35,503 nucleotides of DNA. Origin: Planctomycetaceae bacterium. Lineage in GTDB: Bacteria; Planctomycetota; Planctomycetia; Planctomycetales; Planctomycetaceae. The stretch lies in the NCBI GenBank assembly GCA_041398825.1, contig JAWKTX010000026.1, forward strand, positions 1 through 35,503, in the 5' to 3' direction. Shown in pieces: positions 10,001 to 17,321 of this stretch. The translations under genes were made by a program, and so were the position numbers. Within the stretch, counting starts at the first letter, position 1. Every line of letters begins with the position of its first letter. The notes beneath the pieces are model-generated. The model was not told where the DNA came from, made no database searches, and saw only the letters and a program-made list of their open reading frames with translations.

Positions 10001-10935
10001 GAAGCTGTACAGAACAATTCATGATTCGGGTGCGTTGAAAATGGCTGTGGGAAAGAGTTTTCCGCCACCCATTCGTGAACATCAGCAGCTTCGGGACTTC
10101 CCTGAGGAAATGCCGCAACATTGCCCGCCGCGGTCTTATCAATATTCAGGTGACAGGTTCGACAGCGATCAAATCTCGCAATCTGAGTCATCCCAAGCGT
10201 CTGATGGAGATTAGGCAACCAGTCCTGAACGACTTTCAAATGAGAATTGAAGCCATCAATGATCGGCCATTCCATCATGGAGCGTTTGATGCTCGAAATT
10301 GTTTCGGTTGGCTTGATATTCTCCAACGCTACGCGGATTCGATCAGCCTCGCCGACAACTTTGTCCAGCTCCGCCTGCACGGAATCACGATCGGCAGTGA
10401 GCTCTTTCAGACTGTCCGTTGTGACCCGAACAAGTTCCTTCGCCTCATCCAGGATCTTCTGAGTTTCATCACATTCAGCTTGTCGCTCTTCGAAGGCCTC
10501 CAGCAGACCCTGAAGTGATTCAGACGCGGCCCCGGAGGCTACCGCGAGGTCGTAGTCGCTGCGAGCTTCATCGCGGATTGAATTCTTTGCTTTCAGCTCG
10601 ACTTCGAGACGATCAACTTCACGGGTTTGCTGATCCTGCTCCGCAAGCAGCTCATCCAGCTTCGCTTGTGAGTCTGACAGCTTCGACTGGGCTTTGGCGA
10701 CTTTCGCTTCCAGATCCCGGATGCTTTTCTTGTAAGCCTCCGATTCGACGGACTGCAGGTCCTTTTCCTTCACTGCTGCCTCCAGATCAAACTGGGTCAG
10801 CTGGTACGCACGCCACTCGTCTGCCTGGTCCTGCTTCATCATCAGCAACACAGACAGGAGCAGCACAACACTGCTGGCAGCAAAAACCAGGTGCAGCGTT
10901 CTTTGATTCCAACGAAAATGATCAGATGCTGGCAT
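7096..10935 (-). CDS. Membrane-anchored octahaem cytochrome c with coiled coil
   Basis: This 1279-residue protein has one N-terminal membrane helix (about 13-33), a long charged coiled coil (about 45-205) and a periplasmic haem region. I count eight CxxCH sites, at residues 258, 322, 377, 412, 551, 725, 905 and 1163. The first four are packed within 160 residues; the other four sit in separate cytochrome c-like domains. Several Met-Pro loops that could supply sixth ligands follow (STRMPQF 487-493, TRMPNL, LRMPKF, LRMPRF, TSMPQNF). The tail is Ala/Pro-rich. It lies between the cytochrome b module and the oxidase genes, in the place where cytochrome c1 or f would be, so it may be the electron conduit of a quinol reductase-oxidase assembly. 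The family name is not known to me. Confidence 0.85.
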   Translation of the reverse strand: MPASDHFRWNQRTLHLVFAASSVVLLLSVLLMMKQDQADEWRAYQLTQFDLEAAVKEKDLQSVESEAYKKSIRDLEAKVAKAQSKLSDSQAKLDELLAEQDQQTREVDRLEVELKAKNSIRDEARSDYDLAVASGAASESLQGLLEAFEERQAECDETQKILDEAKELVRVTTDSLKELTADRDSVQAELDKVVGEADRIRVALENIKPTETISSIKRSMMEWPIIDGFNSHLKVVQDWLPNLHQTLGMTQIARFDRCRTCHLNIDKTAAGNVAAFPQGSPEAADVHEWVAENSFPQPFSTHPNHELFCTASSPHPVSKFGCTICHEGQGSGTSFGNAEHTPNDPFAAHEWEKEYGYHPNHFWEYPMQPERFRESTCIKCHHNVTELAVNPRFGSSAPKVSRGFELVKQYGCFGCHEIHGYDAGLAIGPDLRLEPQTPEEIARIAADPGQVAGKMRKVGPSLRHIAEKTTRPWIEYWTEIPGRFRPSTRMPQFFNLTNQQDEKAAKYQTAELAGIASLLLNVSQPLETLKPADGYQANAERGKQLFSERGCLACHTHSAVESSKADFGPNISDIHLKAKRDTDNPAFSTWLYTWIREPDRYHAKTRMPNLYLESYTDTDGTTQIDPAADITAFLLSQGEPGEYPSAEVNDAVVDELVAMYLSKSFSAQKASSIIETGLYPRQLADVVGDEISLATDDGSAVTDPAEWRARKLEYVGRKTVSKYGCYACHDIPGYELARPIGVALQDWGRKDTSKLGFEHIEEFLHHHGEPADSTFASTAERVEQAYKSAVAGGVEKGQFSSAEEEDRELGAAYFYDSILHHGRPGFIWQKLRAPRSYDYMKTETKGYDDRLRMPKFPLKEDEIEAIATFILGLVADPPASEYVYTPDERENTRIQGEVLLAKYNCTGCHMVDLPQITFGANLDELYATELGGGDYEEALNLLLRMRPPRAALTGSTSEFVVDDEKVQLPIATFHGLRYSYPDPEEDLEFQEHGFDLWETAVFGEGDDSKRLLPGARITVPQSQLIDYKPARGGAFAESLVEQLMETRTGGNRFLAWQSSPPPLIQEGFKVQTDWLYNFLLEPGKIRYTTVLRMPRFNMSPEEARVLANYFAAVDGVPFPYQENEPADPDYIASKQAAAVHAGLLEEGEDYLTESWKTLNGPLCVKCHSLGGRKFKVSDPAKDIQGPNLNVVNQRLRSDWLQLWIYNPKWITPYTSMPQNFPKNNSTQFPELFNGDPGSQNIGVRDALLNYPQLMENVGPIVYENPAAASPGADPAAGAE

Positions 10936-11007
10936 GATTATCTTGGGCCTTTGCCCTGCACACGTTTACCGATCGAGATTGACAACGAGAGCCCGGTGCT
11001 GAAGCGA

Positions 11008-12339
11008 TCAGATGTTAAAGAAGTACTCAGGAATCCCCACGATGTACTTCAAACTGAACGCCCAGCGCAGAAGCATCTTGATTGGCAGGACCGCCATCCA
11101 GAGAAGCAAATTGGAGAACACCAGAAAACGCAGCACACCCATTCGCACAAAGTATTTCCGCAGCAGAGTGATACCGAGAATCGGGGGAAGAACGAGGAAG
11201 TAAGCACCCGTCAGGACAATCCCCGGAAGCTCCCGAAGAAGGATCGACGCCACACTACTGCCCTTGGGAATTCCCGGAAGACCTGGCAGGCTCCAGAATA
11301 TCTCACTCAGGTTGACGTTGTTGGCTGCCTTGACCTTATGGACATCCCAGTACTCGTAAATCCCGAAGAAGTTCCAGTTCGGACCACGCAGAAATGTCCC
11401 CAGCACGATGAGCGCGACCCAGAGGGGCAGAAACCGGAAGAGGAATGTGGTGACGGCAAACGACCGCTGCTTAAAGGTGTAGTAACCATTCCCGGACTTG
11501 TTGAAATCGATATAGGGGACGGCCATCAGACCACCAAGGATAATGCTCGGAAGCACAACCCCGGCCAGCCATGGGTCGAAGTAAACAAGCATCTCCTGCA
11601 AACCAAGGAAGTACCAGGGAGCCTTGGAGGGATTCGGTGTCTTGACTGACGAAGCAGGCTCTTCAAGCGGTGCTTTCAGCGCGATACCCCAAAAAATCAG
11701 AACGGCGGTCAGCACAACCATGCAGATAAGTTCTGTATAGACCAGATCCGGCCAGACCAGAACTTTTTCATTATCTTCCTGCTCAAACAGAGGCCGGCCT
11801 TCTGCGATTCTTCGATCGTTATCCACTGACCGACGAAAGTAGATCCAGGTGAAGAACGCCACAATGAACAACATCGCAACGATAGGCACGTTGTCGGGCT
11901 TACCGACAATCTGACGGAAGTCGTAATCGGTCAGGCTCAACCCCATAAACAGCAGCGAAAGATTCAAGCCAACCCAGGCAACTGTCGGCCGCGTCCACCA
12001 CTCCCGAAGAGCAATCATCAATCCAAAGGCGACAATTGACAACACAAAGTAGATCACAGGATTCGAGAAGTTGGCGTCCACAAAATCCTTAAAGAAGGAT
12101 GGCAGACGAATCAGGAACGTGTCAGGACTGCCAGCACTGGAAAAGTGAGCAGCGCTCAGCATCAGAAGGATAGAGCTCAGCACAGCCCACACAGTCGCCC
12201 GGGGCACCCCATTGCCGTACTCACCATCCGTCTTATAGCTGCGAATCGTCCAAAGGAGATTCATGGCAAACAAGACCAGGTAGTACCAGCCAAGACCGGT
12301 CAAAACACTGGAAGTTACATCTGGAAAGTGATTAAGCAT
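11008..12339 (-). CDS. Cytochrome b C-terminal (subunit IV-like) protein with extra membrane segments
   Basis: Residues of about 192-320 match subunit IV of the cytochrome b6f complex / C-terminal half of cytochrome b: VWPDLVYTELICM, then KTPNPSKAPWYFLGLQEML, then a helix and FLRGPNWNFFG. The quinol-oxidation-site motif, normally PEWY, reads APWY (residues 240-243). Subunit IV is normally about 160 residues; here about 190 residues with five hydrophobic helices precede the core and about 75 residues with two helices follow it. I chose the ATG at 12339; the frame also allows a TTG ten codons earlier, immediately after a stop. It lies 68 bp after the cytochrome b gene, with which it should form one quinol-oxidising unit. 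The role of the extensions is unknown. Confidence 0.82.
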   Translation of the reverse strand: MLNHFPDVTSSVLTGLGWYYLVLFAMNLLWTIRSYKTDGEYGNGVPRATVWAVLSSILLMLSAAHFSSAGSPDTFLIRLPSFFKDFVDANFSNPVIYFVLSIVAFGLMIALREWWTRPTVAWVGLNLSLLFMGLSLTDYDFRQIVGKPDNVPIVAMLFIVAFFTWIYFRRSVDNDRRIAEGRPLFEQEDNEKVLVWPDLVYTELICMVVLTAVLIFWGIALKAPLEEPASSVKTPNPSKAPWYFLGLQEMLVYFDPWLAGVVLPSIILGGLMAVPYIDFNKSGNGYYTFKQRSFAVTTFLFRFLPLWVALIVLGTFLRGPNWNFFGIYEYWDVHKVKAANNVNLSEIFWSLPGLPGIPKGSSVASILLRELPGIVLTGAYFLVLPPILGITLLRKYFVRMGVLRFLVFSNLLLWMAVLPIKMLLRWAFSLKYIVGIPEYFFNI

Positions 12340-12407
12340 TGAAAGAAGCTCAGCGCTAGACGCACACAACTAGACCCAAAACACAAGTCCACCCCAAAGC
12401 AACAATG

Positions 12408-13181
12408 CTACAGAGGCTGGCTGATGCCACCATCTTTTCGCACGCGCCAGAAGTGGATTGCGATCAGACCGCTCACCACTACAGGAATTGCAACGCAGTG
12501 AAGGATATAGAATCGATTCAGAGTGGCCTCACCGACAAACCTTCCGCCAAGCAGCAGAAACTTCGCGTCAGAAGCATTCGTAATCAGTTCGTAACCGCTC
12601 GTATTCAACAGCTGGAAACCAGGACCCTCCAACCCAAGGAACGGGGTGGCTCGAGCCATATTGGAACCAACCGTAATAGCCCAGATCGCCAACTGATCCC
12701 ACGGCAGGAGATAACCGGTAAACGACAACAGCAGCGTCAGCACCAGCAGCAACACACCGATCACCCAATTGAACTCCCGCGGAGGCTTGTAACTTCCCGT
12801 CAGGAACACTCGATACATATGCAGCCAAACTGTAATCACCATCGCATGGGCACCCCAGCGATGAATTTCCCGCATAATCCCGAGTGTCTGCACGTCACGC
12901 AGCGCCTGAATATCATAGAATGCCCACTCCAGAGTCGGGCGATAGTAGAACATCAAAAGCACACCGGTGATAGCCTCTACCAGAAACAGAAAGAAGGTAA
13001 TGCCCCCCATACACCAAGTGTACGACAGAGCAATCCCCTGCTGCTTCACAGACACCGGATGCAGATGCAGAAAGAAGTTTGTCAGCATCACCACAACGCG
13101 ATTACGGCGATCTGTGGGCGCCGGATGCCGAAAAACACTCTTCCAGATCTGGGAGTTACGGATGTAGTCGCCAACAGACAC
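12408..13181 (-). CDS. petB: Cytochrome b (b6-like, N-terminal half)
   Basis: The 257-residue, four-helix protein is the haem b subunit of a quinol:cytochrome c reductase. Haem ligands are H107 and H121 (helix B) and H228 and H243 (helix D). Fourteen residues separate the helix D pair, as in b6-type proteins rather than mitochondrial-type cytochrome b. C57 in WCMGGIT aligns with the Cys of cytochrome b6 (YCLGGIT) that covalently holds haem ci. The length and the split from the C-terminal half also fit the b6f type. Translation starts at a GTG (13181) with AAGGA before it. The gene follows the Rieske gene by 68 bp. Photosynthesis genes are not seen, so the partner is presumably menaquinol respiration. 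Confidence 0.92.
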   Translation of the reverse strand: MSVGDYIRNSQIWKSVFRHPAPTDRRNRVVVMLTNFFLHLHPVSVKQQGIALSYTWCMGGITFFLFLVEAITGVLLMFYYRPTLEWAFYDIQALRDVQTLGIMREIHRWGAHAMVITVWLHMYRVFLTGSYKPPREFNWVIGVLLLVLTLLLSFTGYLLPWDQLAIWAITVGSNMARATPFLGLEGPGFQLLNTSGYELITNASDAKFLLLGGRFVGEATLNRFYILHCVAIPVVVSGLIAIHFWRVRKDGGISQPL

Positions 13182-13249
13182 TGGCAGATCCTTGGACTAG
13201 AAATCAGCTACAAAACACAAACAGAAAAGCGATGCGACCGAACGTCAAA

Positions 13250-14278
13250 TCAACCAACAGGAACGAAGCATGACGGATTCGACCACTGACCCAGCTCCTT
13301 CTGGAACTTGAGCCCCTTGTCAACCTCCAGCATACCGTCCTCAGCAAGCCGCAAACCAAAGCGTTCCAGCGGGCGAGGCGCCGGACCCTCAAAGTTCACC
13401 CCGCTCTTGTAAAACCCCGAGCCATGGCAAGGACACTTGAACTTCTGCTCGCCTTCCAACCAGTTGGGGGTGCAGCCAAGATGCGTACAAACAGTGCTCA
13501 ACGCATAAATCTGCTGAGCCCCATCAACCTCTGCATTCACAATCCACACACCAAACTGGGCCTGCCACTTCGTAGAAACAGCACCCGGAGCATAATCGTT
13601 GGGAGGCCCGATCTTGAATCGGGTTGGCGGCTCGACAAGCACGTTCGGCATCATAAACCGAGCAACGCCGGCAACAGCCGTCAAAGCTGCACCAGAGAAC
13701 GCTACCCATGCGACAACAACAGGCGTGCACAAGACCGCCAGAAAGTCAGCAAGGACACCACGACGGGGAACAGCCGCAGAAGAAGCCTTCGCGGGCAACG
13801 GTCTGGACGGCAAAGCCACCGGAGGCTTAACCTCACCGCCAGCAGAGACCTCTCGAGCCTTGCGAATCATCTCGGCAGGAGACAAGCCCGCCGGAACAGC
13901 CTTCGCAGGCGCGGGTGAACCAGCCCCCTCAGACTCTGAATCCGCAGACTTCGCAGCCGCAGGCTTAGCCGCCGCACCGCCACGAATCGCAGCCATAATA
14001 TCAGACGGGCTCTTTGGAGCCGCACCGCCTGAAGCCGCACCACCCGCACCGGCTGCCCGAATCTTATCCAGCGGACTCCCACCAGCAGACGCAGGAGCAG
14101 CCTTCGCTCTGGCCGCGGCAAGAATATCTGCCGTCGAAGACGGGGCCGGAGCCGGAGCCTCAGGAGCTGCACCAGCCCCGGAAGCCTCAACAGCGGGAGC
14201 ATCATCCTTTGGGGCACCACCAGAGGCACCACGGATCTTTGCGAGAATATCGTTTGTCGAGGGCTTTGGGTCAGTCAT
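13250..14278 (-). CDS. petC: Rieske iron-sulfur protein with repetitive N-terminal tail
   Basis: This 342-residue protein is the Rieske [2Fe-2S] subunit of the quinol reductase. Cluster ligands are C264 and H266 (CTHLGC) and C282 and H285 (CPCHGSGF), with C269 and C284 as the usual disulfide. A single membrane helix lies at about 176-207. The first 170 residues, expected to be cytoplasmic, are Ala/Gly/Pro-rich and not part of a normal Rieske protein. They contain five copies of a short motif resembling S/T-x2-D-I-L-A-x-I-R-G, at residues 7, 48, 68, 90 and 133. The ATG at 14278 is the first gene of the respiratory operon. A 16-bp tandem repeat 66 bp upstream may be its operator. Confidence 0.93.
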   Translation of the reverse strand: MTDPKPSTNDILAKIRGASGGAPKDDAPAVEASGAGAAPEAPAPAPSSTADILAAARAKAAPASAGGSPLDKIRAAGAGGAASGGAAPKSPSDIMAAIRGGAAAKPAAAKSADSESEGAGSPAPAKAVPAGLSPAEMIRKAREVSAGGEVKPPVALPSRPLPAKASSAAVPRRGVLADFLAVLCTPVVVAWVAFSGAALTAVAGVARFMMPNVLVEPPTRFKIGPPNDYAPGAVSTKWQAQFGVWIVNAEVDGAQQIYALSTVCTHLGCTPNWLEGEQKFKCPCHGSGFYKSGVNFEGPAPRPLERFGLRLAEDGMLEVDKGLKFQKELGQWSNPSCFVPVG

Positions 14279-14343
14279 GCAACTTTACCAGCACAGTGTC
14301 AGCGACAGCGGGAACGTCAACATCCAGTGGATCCCGGCGGTGC

Positions 14344-14375
14344 TCTGAATGTGTTCAAATCTGAATGTGTTCAAA
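14344..14375 (-). promoter_or_regulatory. Two tandem 16-bp repeats upstream of the Rieske gene
   Basis: Two identical 16-bp units abut (plus strand TCTGAATGTGTTCAAA twice). Each contains the small palindrome TGAA-N4-TTCA, so the array offers two half-site pairs 16 bp apart, about 66 bp before the Rieske ATG. The arrangement fits a regulator binding cooperatively near the operon promoter. No known consensus is claimed. Confidence 0.45.
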
Positions 14376-14713
14376 GCAGTGGATCTCCGCGAGCCAACCG
14401 CATCCACGCATAAAGCAAAAATGAGGACTGAGATGGGTTCTTAAACAGGCCCACTCAGAGTCGCAAAGAGTCGTCCAATCACCGGTGCAACCAGGGAAAT
14501 TGCTAGTCCCAAGTTGCGAATCGCCCAGAGGTTACGAAGGATTCTGCACCTTATCGACTGGAGTGACAAGCCGGGTGAAAACAGACCAATTTCTTTTCTC
14601 GAAGGCAGGAAGCTCCACGAGTGAAGTTCCGCTCTGCGGGAAGTTTTCCACATTCACCATTCGCGCTTCAGTTGCGGAAAATCCGGGGCTCCACATGCGT
14701 CTCCAAAATAGAA

Positions 14714-14741
14714 CACGGGCCTGAATTTCTCCAGACCCGTG
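14714..14741 (-). terminator. Rho-independent terminator after enolase
   Basis: A 10-bp stem (CACGGGTCTG with CAGGCCCGTG on the minus strand, one T-G pair) closes an 8-nt loop and is followed by TTCTATTTTGG. It lies about 43 bp after the enolase stop codon in the right direction. Confidence 0.7.
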
Positions 14742-14762
14742 CAGCATTTGAGACCCCGAACC

Positions 14763-14780
14763 CTCAGCCCGTACGCTGAG
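14763..14780. other. Small hairpin just after the enolase stop
   Basis: CTCAGC and GCTGAG form a perfect 6-bp stem around CCGTAC, three bases past the enolase stop codon. It lacks a T-run, so it may assist the terminator further on or protect the mRNA end. Confidence 0.35.
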
Positions 14781-14783
14781 CTG

Positions 14784-16058
14784 TTACGAGATTGTTCCAC
14801 CGAAGACTGCCGTGTCGCCAAGTAATTCTTCGATACGAAGAAGCTGGTTATACTTGCAGATTCGATCGGTGCGGCTCGCAGAGCCAGTCTTGATCTGGCC
14901 GGTACGGAGAGCAACGGCGAGGTCCGCAATGGTATTATCTTCGGTCTCACCGGATCGGTGGCTCATCACTGCCGTGTACCCATTCGCGTATGCGAGCTGC
15001 ACAGCCTGGATGGTTTCGGTCAGAGTGCCGATCTGATTGACTTTCACCAGGATGCTGTTTGCAACGCCTTTGTCGATACCTTCGCTCAATCGCTTGCTGT
15101 TCGTTACGAACAAGTCATCACCGACCAGCTGGATTCGATCGCCCACACTGTCAGTCAACGCCTTCCAGCCCGCCCAGTCATCCTCAGAGCAACCGTCTTC
15201 GATAGAGCAAATTGGATACCTCGACACCCAGCTGTCAAGCAGGGAAACCATTTCCCCCGAATCCATTTGCCTGCCCTCAAACGTGTACTTGCCCGTCGCT
15301 GAGTCGAAATACTCAGTGGCCGCACAGTCCAGAGCAATCTTAATTTGCTCCCCGGGGCGATACCCGGCATTCTCAATGGCCTTCAGGATGACAGAGATTG
15401 CTTCCTCGTTGGTCTTAAGGTCAGGGGCGAATCCCCCTTCGTCCCCAACGGCCGTGCTCAGCCCCATCCCGGAAAGCACTTTTTTCAGGCTGTGGAAAAC
15501 TTCAACTCCGGCACGCAGTGCATCGCTGAATCGGTCAAAGCCAAGCGGCATGACCATGAATTCCTGCATGTCGATACCGTTGTTAGCGTGAGCACCACCA
15601 TTGATGATATTCATCATCGGAGCGGGCAGACAGTTCGCGCCAATGCCGCCCACATAACGAAACAGCGGCAGATAGCTTGCCTTCGCAGCCGCATGAGCGG
15701 CAGCCAGTGAGCACGCCAGGATGGCATTTGCCCCCAGGCGGCTCTTGTTCTCTGTGCCGTCCAGTTCCAGCATGGCGGCATCGATGGTGGCCTGATCGGT
15801 CACATCCATGTCGATCAGAACATCTGACAGCTCTTCATTGACATTTCGGACGGCCTGCTGGACCCCTTTACCAAGGTACCGGCTCTTGTTCTCTGCATCT
15901 CGCAGTTCGCAAGCCTCGTGTGCCCCTGTACTTGCGCCGCTGGGCACGGCTGCGCGGCCGATAGTGCCGTCCTCAAGCTGGATGTCGACTTCGACCGTTG
16001 GATTGCCGCGGCTGTCCAGGATCTCGCGTGCGTGCACTGCGGAGATAGCAACTGACAT
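14784..16058 (-). CDS. eno: Enolase
   Basis: Enolase interconverts 2-phosphoglycerate and phosphoenolpyruvate in glycolysis. The 424-residue protein has normal length and all the family signatures: AREILDSRGNPTVEVD at the N-terminus, SGASTGAHEA (substrate loop), GDEGGFAP (205-212), the metal-binding acidic residues in the ALDCAATEYF, SIEDG and LVGDDLF segments, the catalytic Lys in KVNQIGTLTET, and SHRSGETEDNTIADLAV. The ATG at 16058 is supported by alignment of the N-terminus with the family. It lies 78 bp after the aminotransferase gene on the same strand and is followed by its own terminator, so it may be cotranscribed with the aminotransferase but not with the respiratory operon. Confidence 0.98.
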   Translation of the reverse strand: MSVAISAVHAREILDSRGNPTVEVDIQLEDGTIGRAAVPSGASTGAHEACELRDAENKSRYLGKGVQQAVRNVNEELSDVLIDMDVTDQATIDAAMLELDGTENKSRLGANAILACSLAAAHAAAKASYLPLFRYVGGIGANCLPAPMMNIINGGAHANNGIDMQEFMVMPLGFDRFSDALRAGVEVFHSLKKVLSGMGLSTAVGDEGGFAPDLKTNEEAISVILKAIENAGYRPGEQIKIALDCAATEYFDSATGKYTFEGRQMDSGEMVSLLDSWVSRYPICSIEDGCSEDDWAGWKALTDSVGDRIQLVGDDLFVTNSKRLSEGIDKGVANSILVKVNQIGTLTETIQAVQLAYANGYTAVMSHRSGETEDNTIADLAVALRTGQIKTGSASRTDRICKYNQLLRIEELLGDTAVFGGTIS

Positions 16059-16136
16059 GGATAGGATTCTCCCTTGTTGAATAACTCAGAAATGAGTGGA
16101 CTTGTTTATCGTTGGACCTGTTCGTCCCCAGGATTC

Positions 16137-17321
16137 TTAATTCGCCAGATACGCAGCGTTTGCCGCCGCGACACCGGCTCCGGCAGAGGGAACAACCCCC
16201 TGCTGATTCAGGCACTGCTCCAGGGCTGCAAGGAAAAGCAAAACGTTTGATTTTTTGGCCGTCTCGCCCATCAGGCCAATACGCCAGGTTTTTCCCTTCA
16301 TTGGCCCAAGGCCACCCCCGATTTCGATGCCGAATTCGTTTAACAACTGACCTCGCACTCCGACGTCATCGACACCCTCAGGAATCAGAACCGAATTCAG
16401 CATCGGCAGGCATGCCGCAGGGTCCCCGGAATACTGGATCCCCATCGCTGCAAGGCCAGCCTTCAACGCCTTGTGGTGCAATTTATGACGCGCGAATCGT
16501 GCCTCAAGACCTTCAGACAACACAAGGCACAGCGCCTGATGCAGCGCGTAATTCATATTGATCGGAGCGGTATGGTGATACGCACGATTGTTGCCCCAGT
16601 AATTTCTCAGCATCCCGATATCAAGATACCAGCTCGCGACTCTTGTCTTTCGGGCATCCATTGCTTCAAGAGCGCGCGGACCGAACGTCACAGGCGCAAG
16701 GCCAGGAGGGCATCCAAGGCACTTTTGCGAGCCGCTGTAGGCAGCATCGATCCCAAGGCGATCGATTTCGACCGGCAATCCCCCGAGTGAAGTAACGCAA
16801 TCCACGACGAGAAGTGCTCCGGCGTTATGGACAATCTTCGCGATTTCGTCCAGGCTCTGGCAAGCTCCCGTGGACGTTTCGGCGTGAACGATCCCCACAA
16901 CCTTTGGCTTGAATCGTTCTACAGCATCAAAGACCTCTTCTGCCGTAAAAACCTCGCCGAATGGGCGCTCGATGGTGCTGACTTCTGCACCGCATCGCCC
17001 GGCGACATCTGCCATACGTCCACCGAAAACACCATTCACACACACCAGCATCCGATCGCCCGGCTCGATCAGGTTGACAACACATGCCTCCATGCCGGCA
17101 CTGCCCGTACCGCTGATCGCCATCGTCATCGGATTCGACGTCTGGAACACTTGCCGCAGCATCGACTGTACGTCATCCATGACCTTCAGGAAATACGGAT
17201 CAAGGTGACCAACCGTAGGAGCAGCCATCGCAGAAAGAACACTCGGATGGATCTCACTCGGTCCTGGGCCCATCAGGATCCGAGACGGTGGATTCAGTGA
17301 CGATGGCACTTGATTGCTCAT
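16137..17321 (-). CDS. Class V aminotransferase (alanine/serine-glyoxylate type)
   Basis: This 394-residue PLP enzyme belongs to the alanine-glyoxylate / serine-pyruvate aminotransferase group of class V. The start segment ILMGPGPSEIHPSVL, GTGSAGMEA, the PLP-pyridine Asp at 174 (VVDCVTSLGG) and the Schiff-base Lys at 200 (SGSQKCLGCPPGL) are all in place, as is the C-terminal WRIGLMGETA. It probably moves an amino group from alanine or serine to glyoxylate, linking glycine/serine metabolism to glycolysis, which fits the enolase gene next to it. Exact substrates cannot be read from the sequence. The last 20 residues are Ala-rich and variable. ATG 17321 is the only reasonable start. Confidence 0.92.
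   Translation of the reverse strand: MSNQVPSSLNPPSRILMGPGPSEIHPSVLSAMAAPTVGHLDPYFLKVMDDVQSMLRQVFQTSNPMTMAISGTGSAGMEACVVNLIEPGDRMLVCVNGVFGGRMADVAGRCGAEVSTIERPFGEVFTAEEVFDAVERFKPKVVGIVHAETSTGACQSLDEIAKIVHNAGALLVVDCVTSLGGLPVEIDRLGIDAAYSGSQKCLGCPPGLAPVTFGPRALEAMDARKTRVASWYLDIGMLRNYWGNNRAYHHTAPINMNYALHQALCLVLSEGLEARFARHKLHHKALKAGLAAMGIQYSGDPAACLPMLNSVLIPEGVDDVGVRGQLLNEFGIEIGGGLGPMKGKTWRIGLMGETAKKSNVLLFLAALEQCLNQQGVVPSAGAGVAAANAAYLAN

Larger units (their letters stand above)
14279..14783. other. Intergenic region between the respiratory operon and enolase
   Basis: This stretch of 505 bp holds no convincing gene. It should contain the promoter of the minus-strand respiratory operon and the 3' end of the enolase transcript. 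I see a 16-bp tandem repeat near the Rieske start, a short hairpin at the enolase stop and a terminator-like hairpin. I could not find a clear -35/-10 pair. Confidence 0.6.

Noticed and set aside
10891..11649. Plus-strand frame of 252 codons opposite the subunit IV-like gene
   Set aside because: Polar antisense translation of membrane helices with no family match.
12405..13289. Plus-strand frame of 294 codons opposite cytochrome b
   Set aside because: It is very polar and rich in Gln, His and Arg, the usual look of the strand opposite membrane helices.
13599..14348. Long plus-strand frame (about 249 codons) antisense to the Rieske gene
   Set aside because: It is Ala/Pro-rich because it mirrors the Ala/Gly-rich Rieske tail and high-GC third positions; it shows no family features, while the minus frame has clear Rieske motifs.
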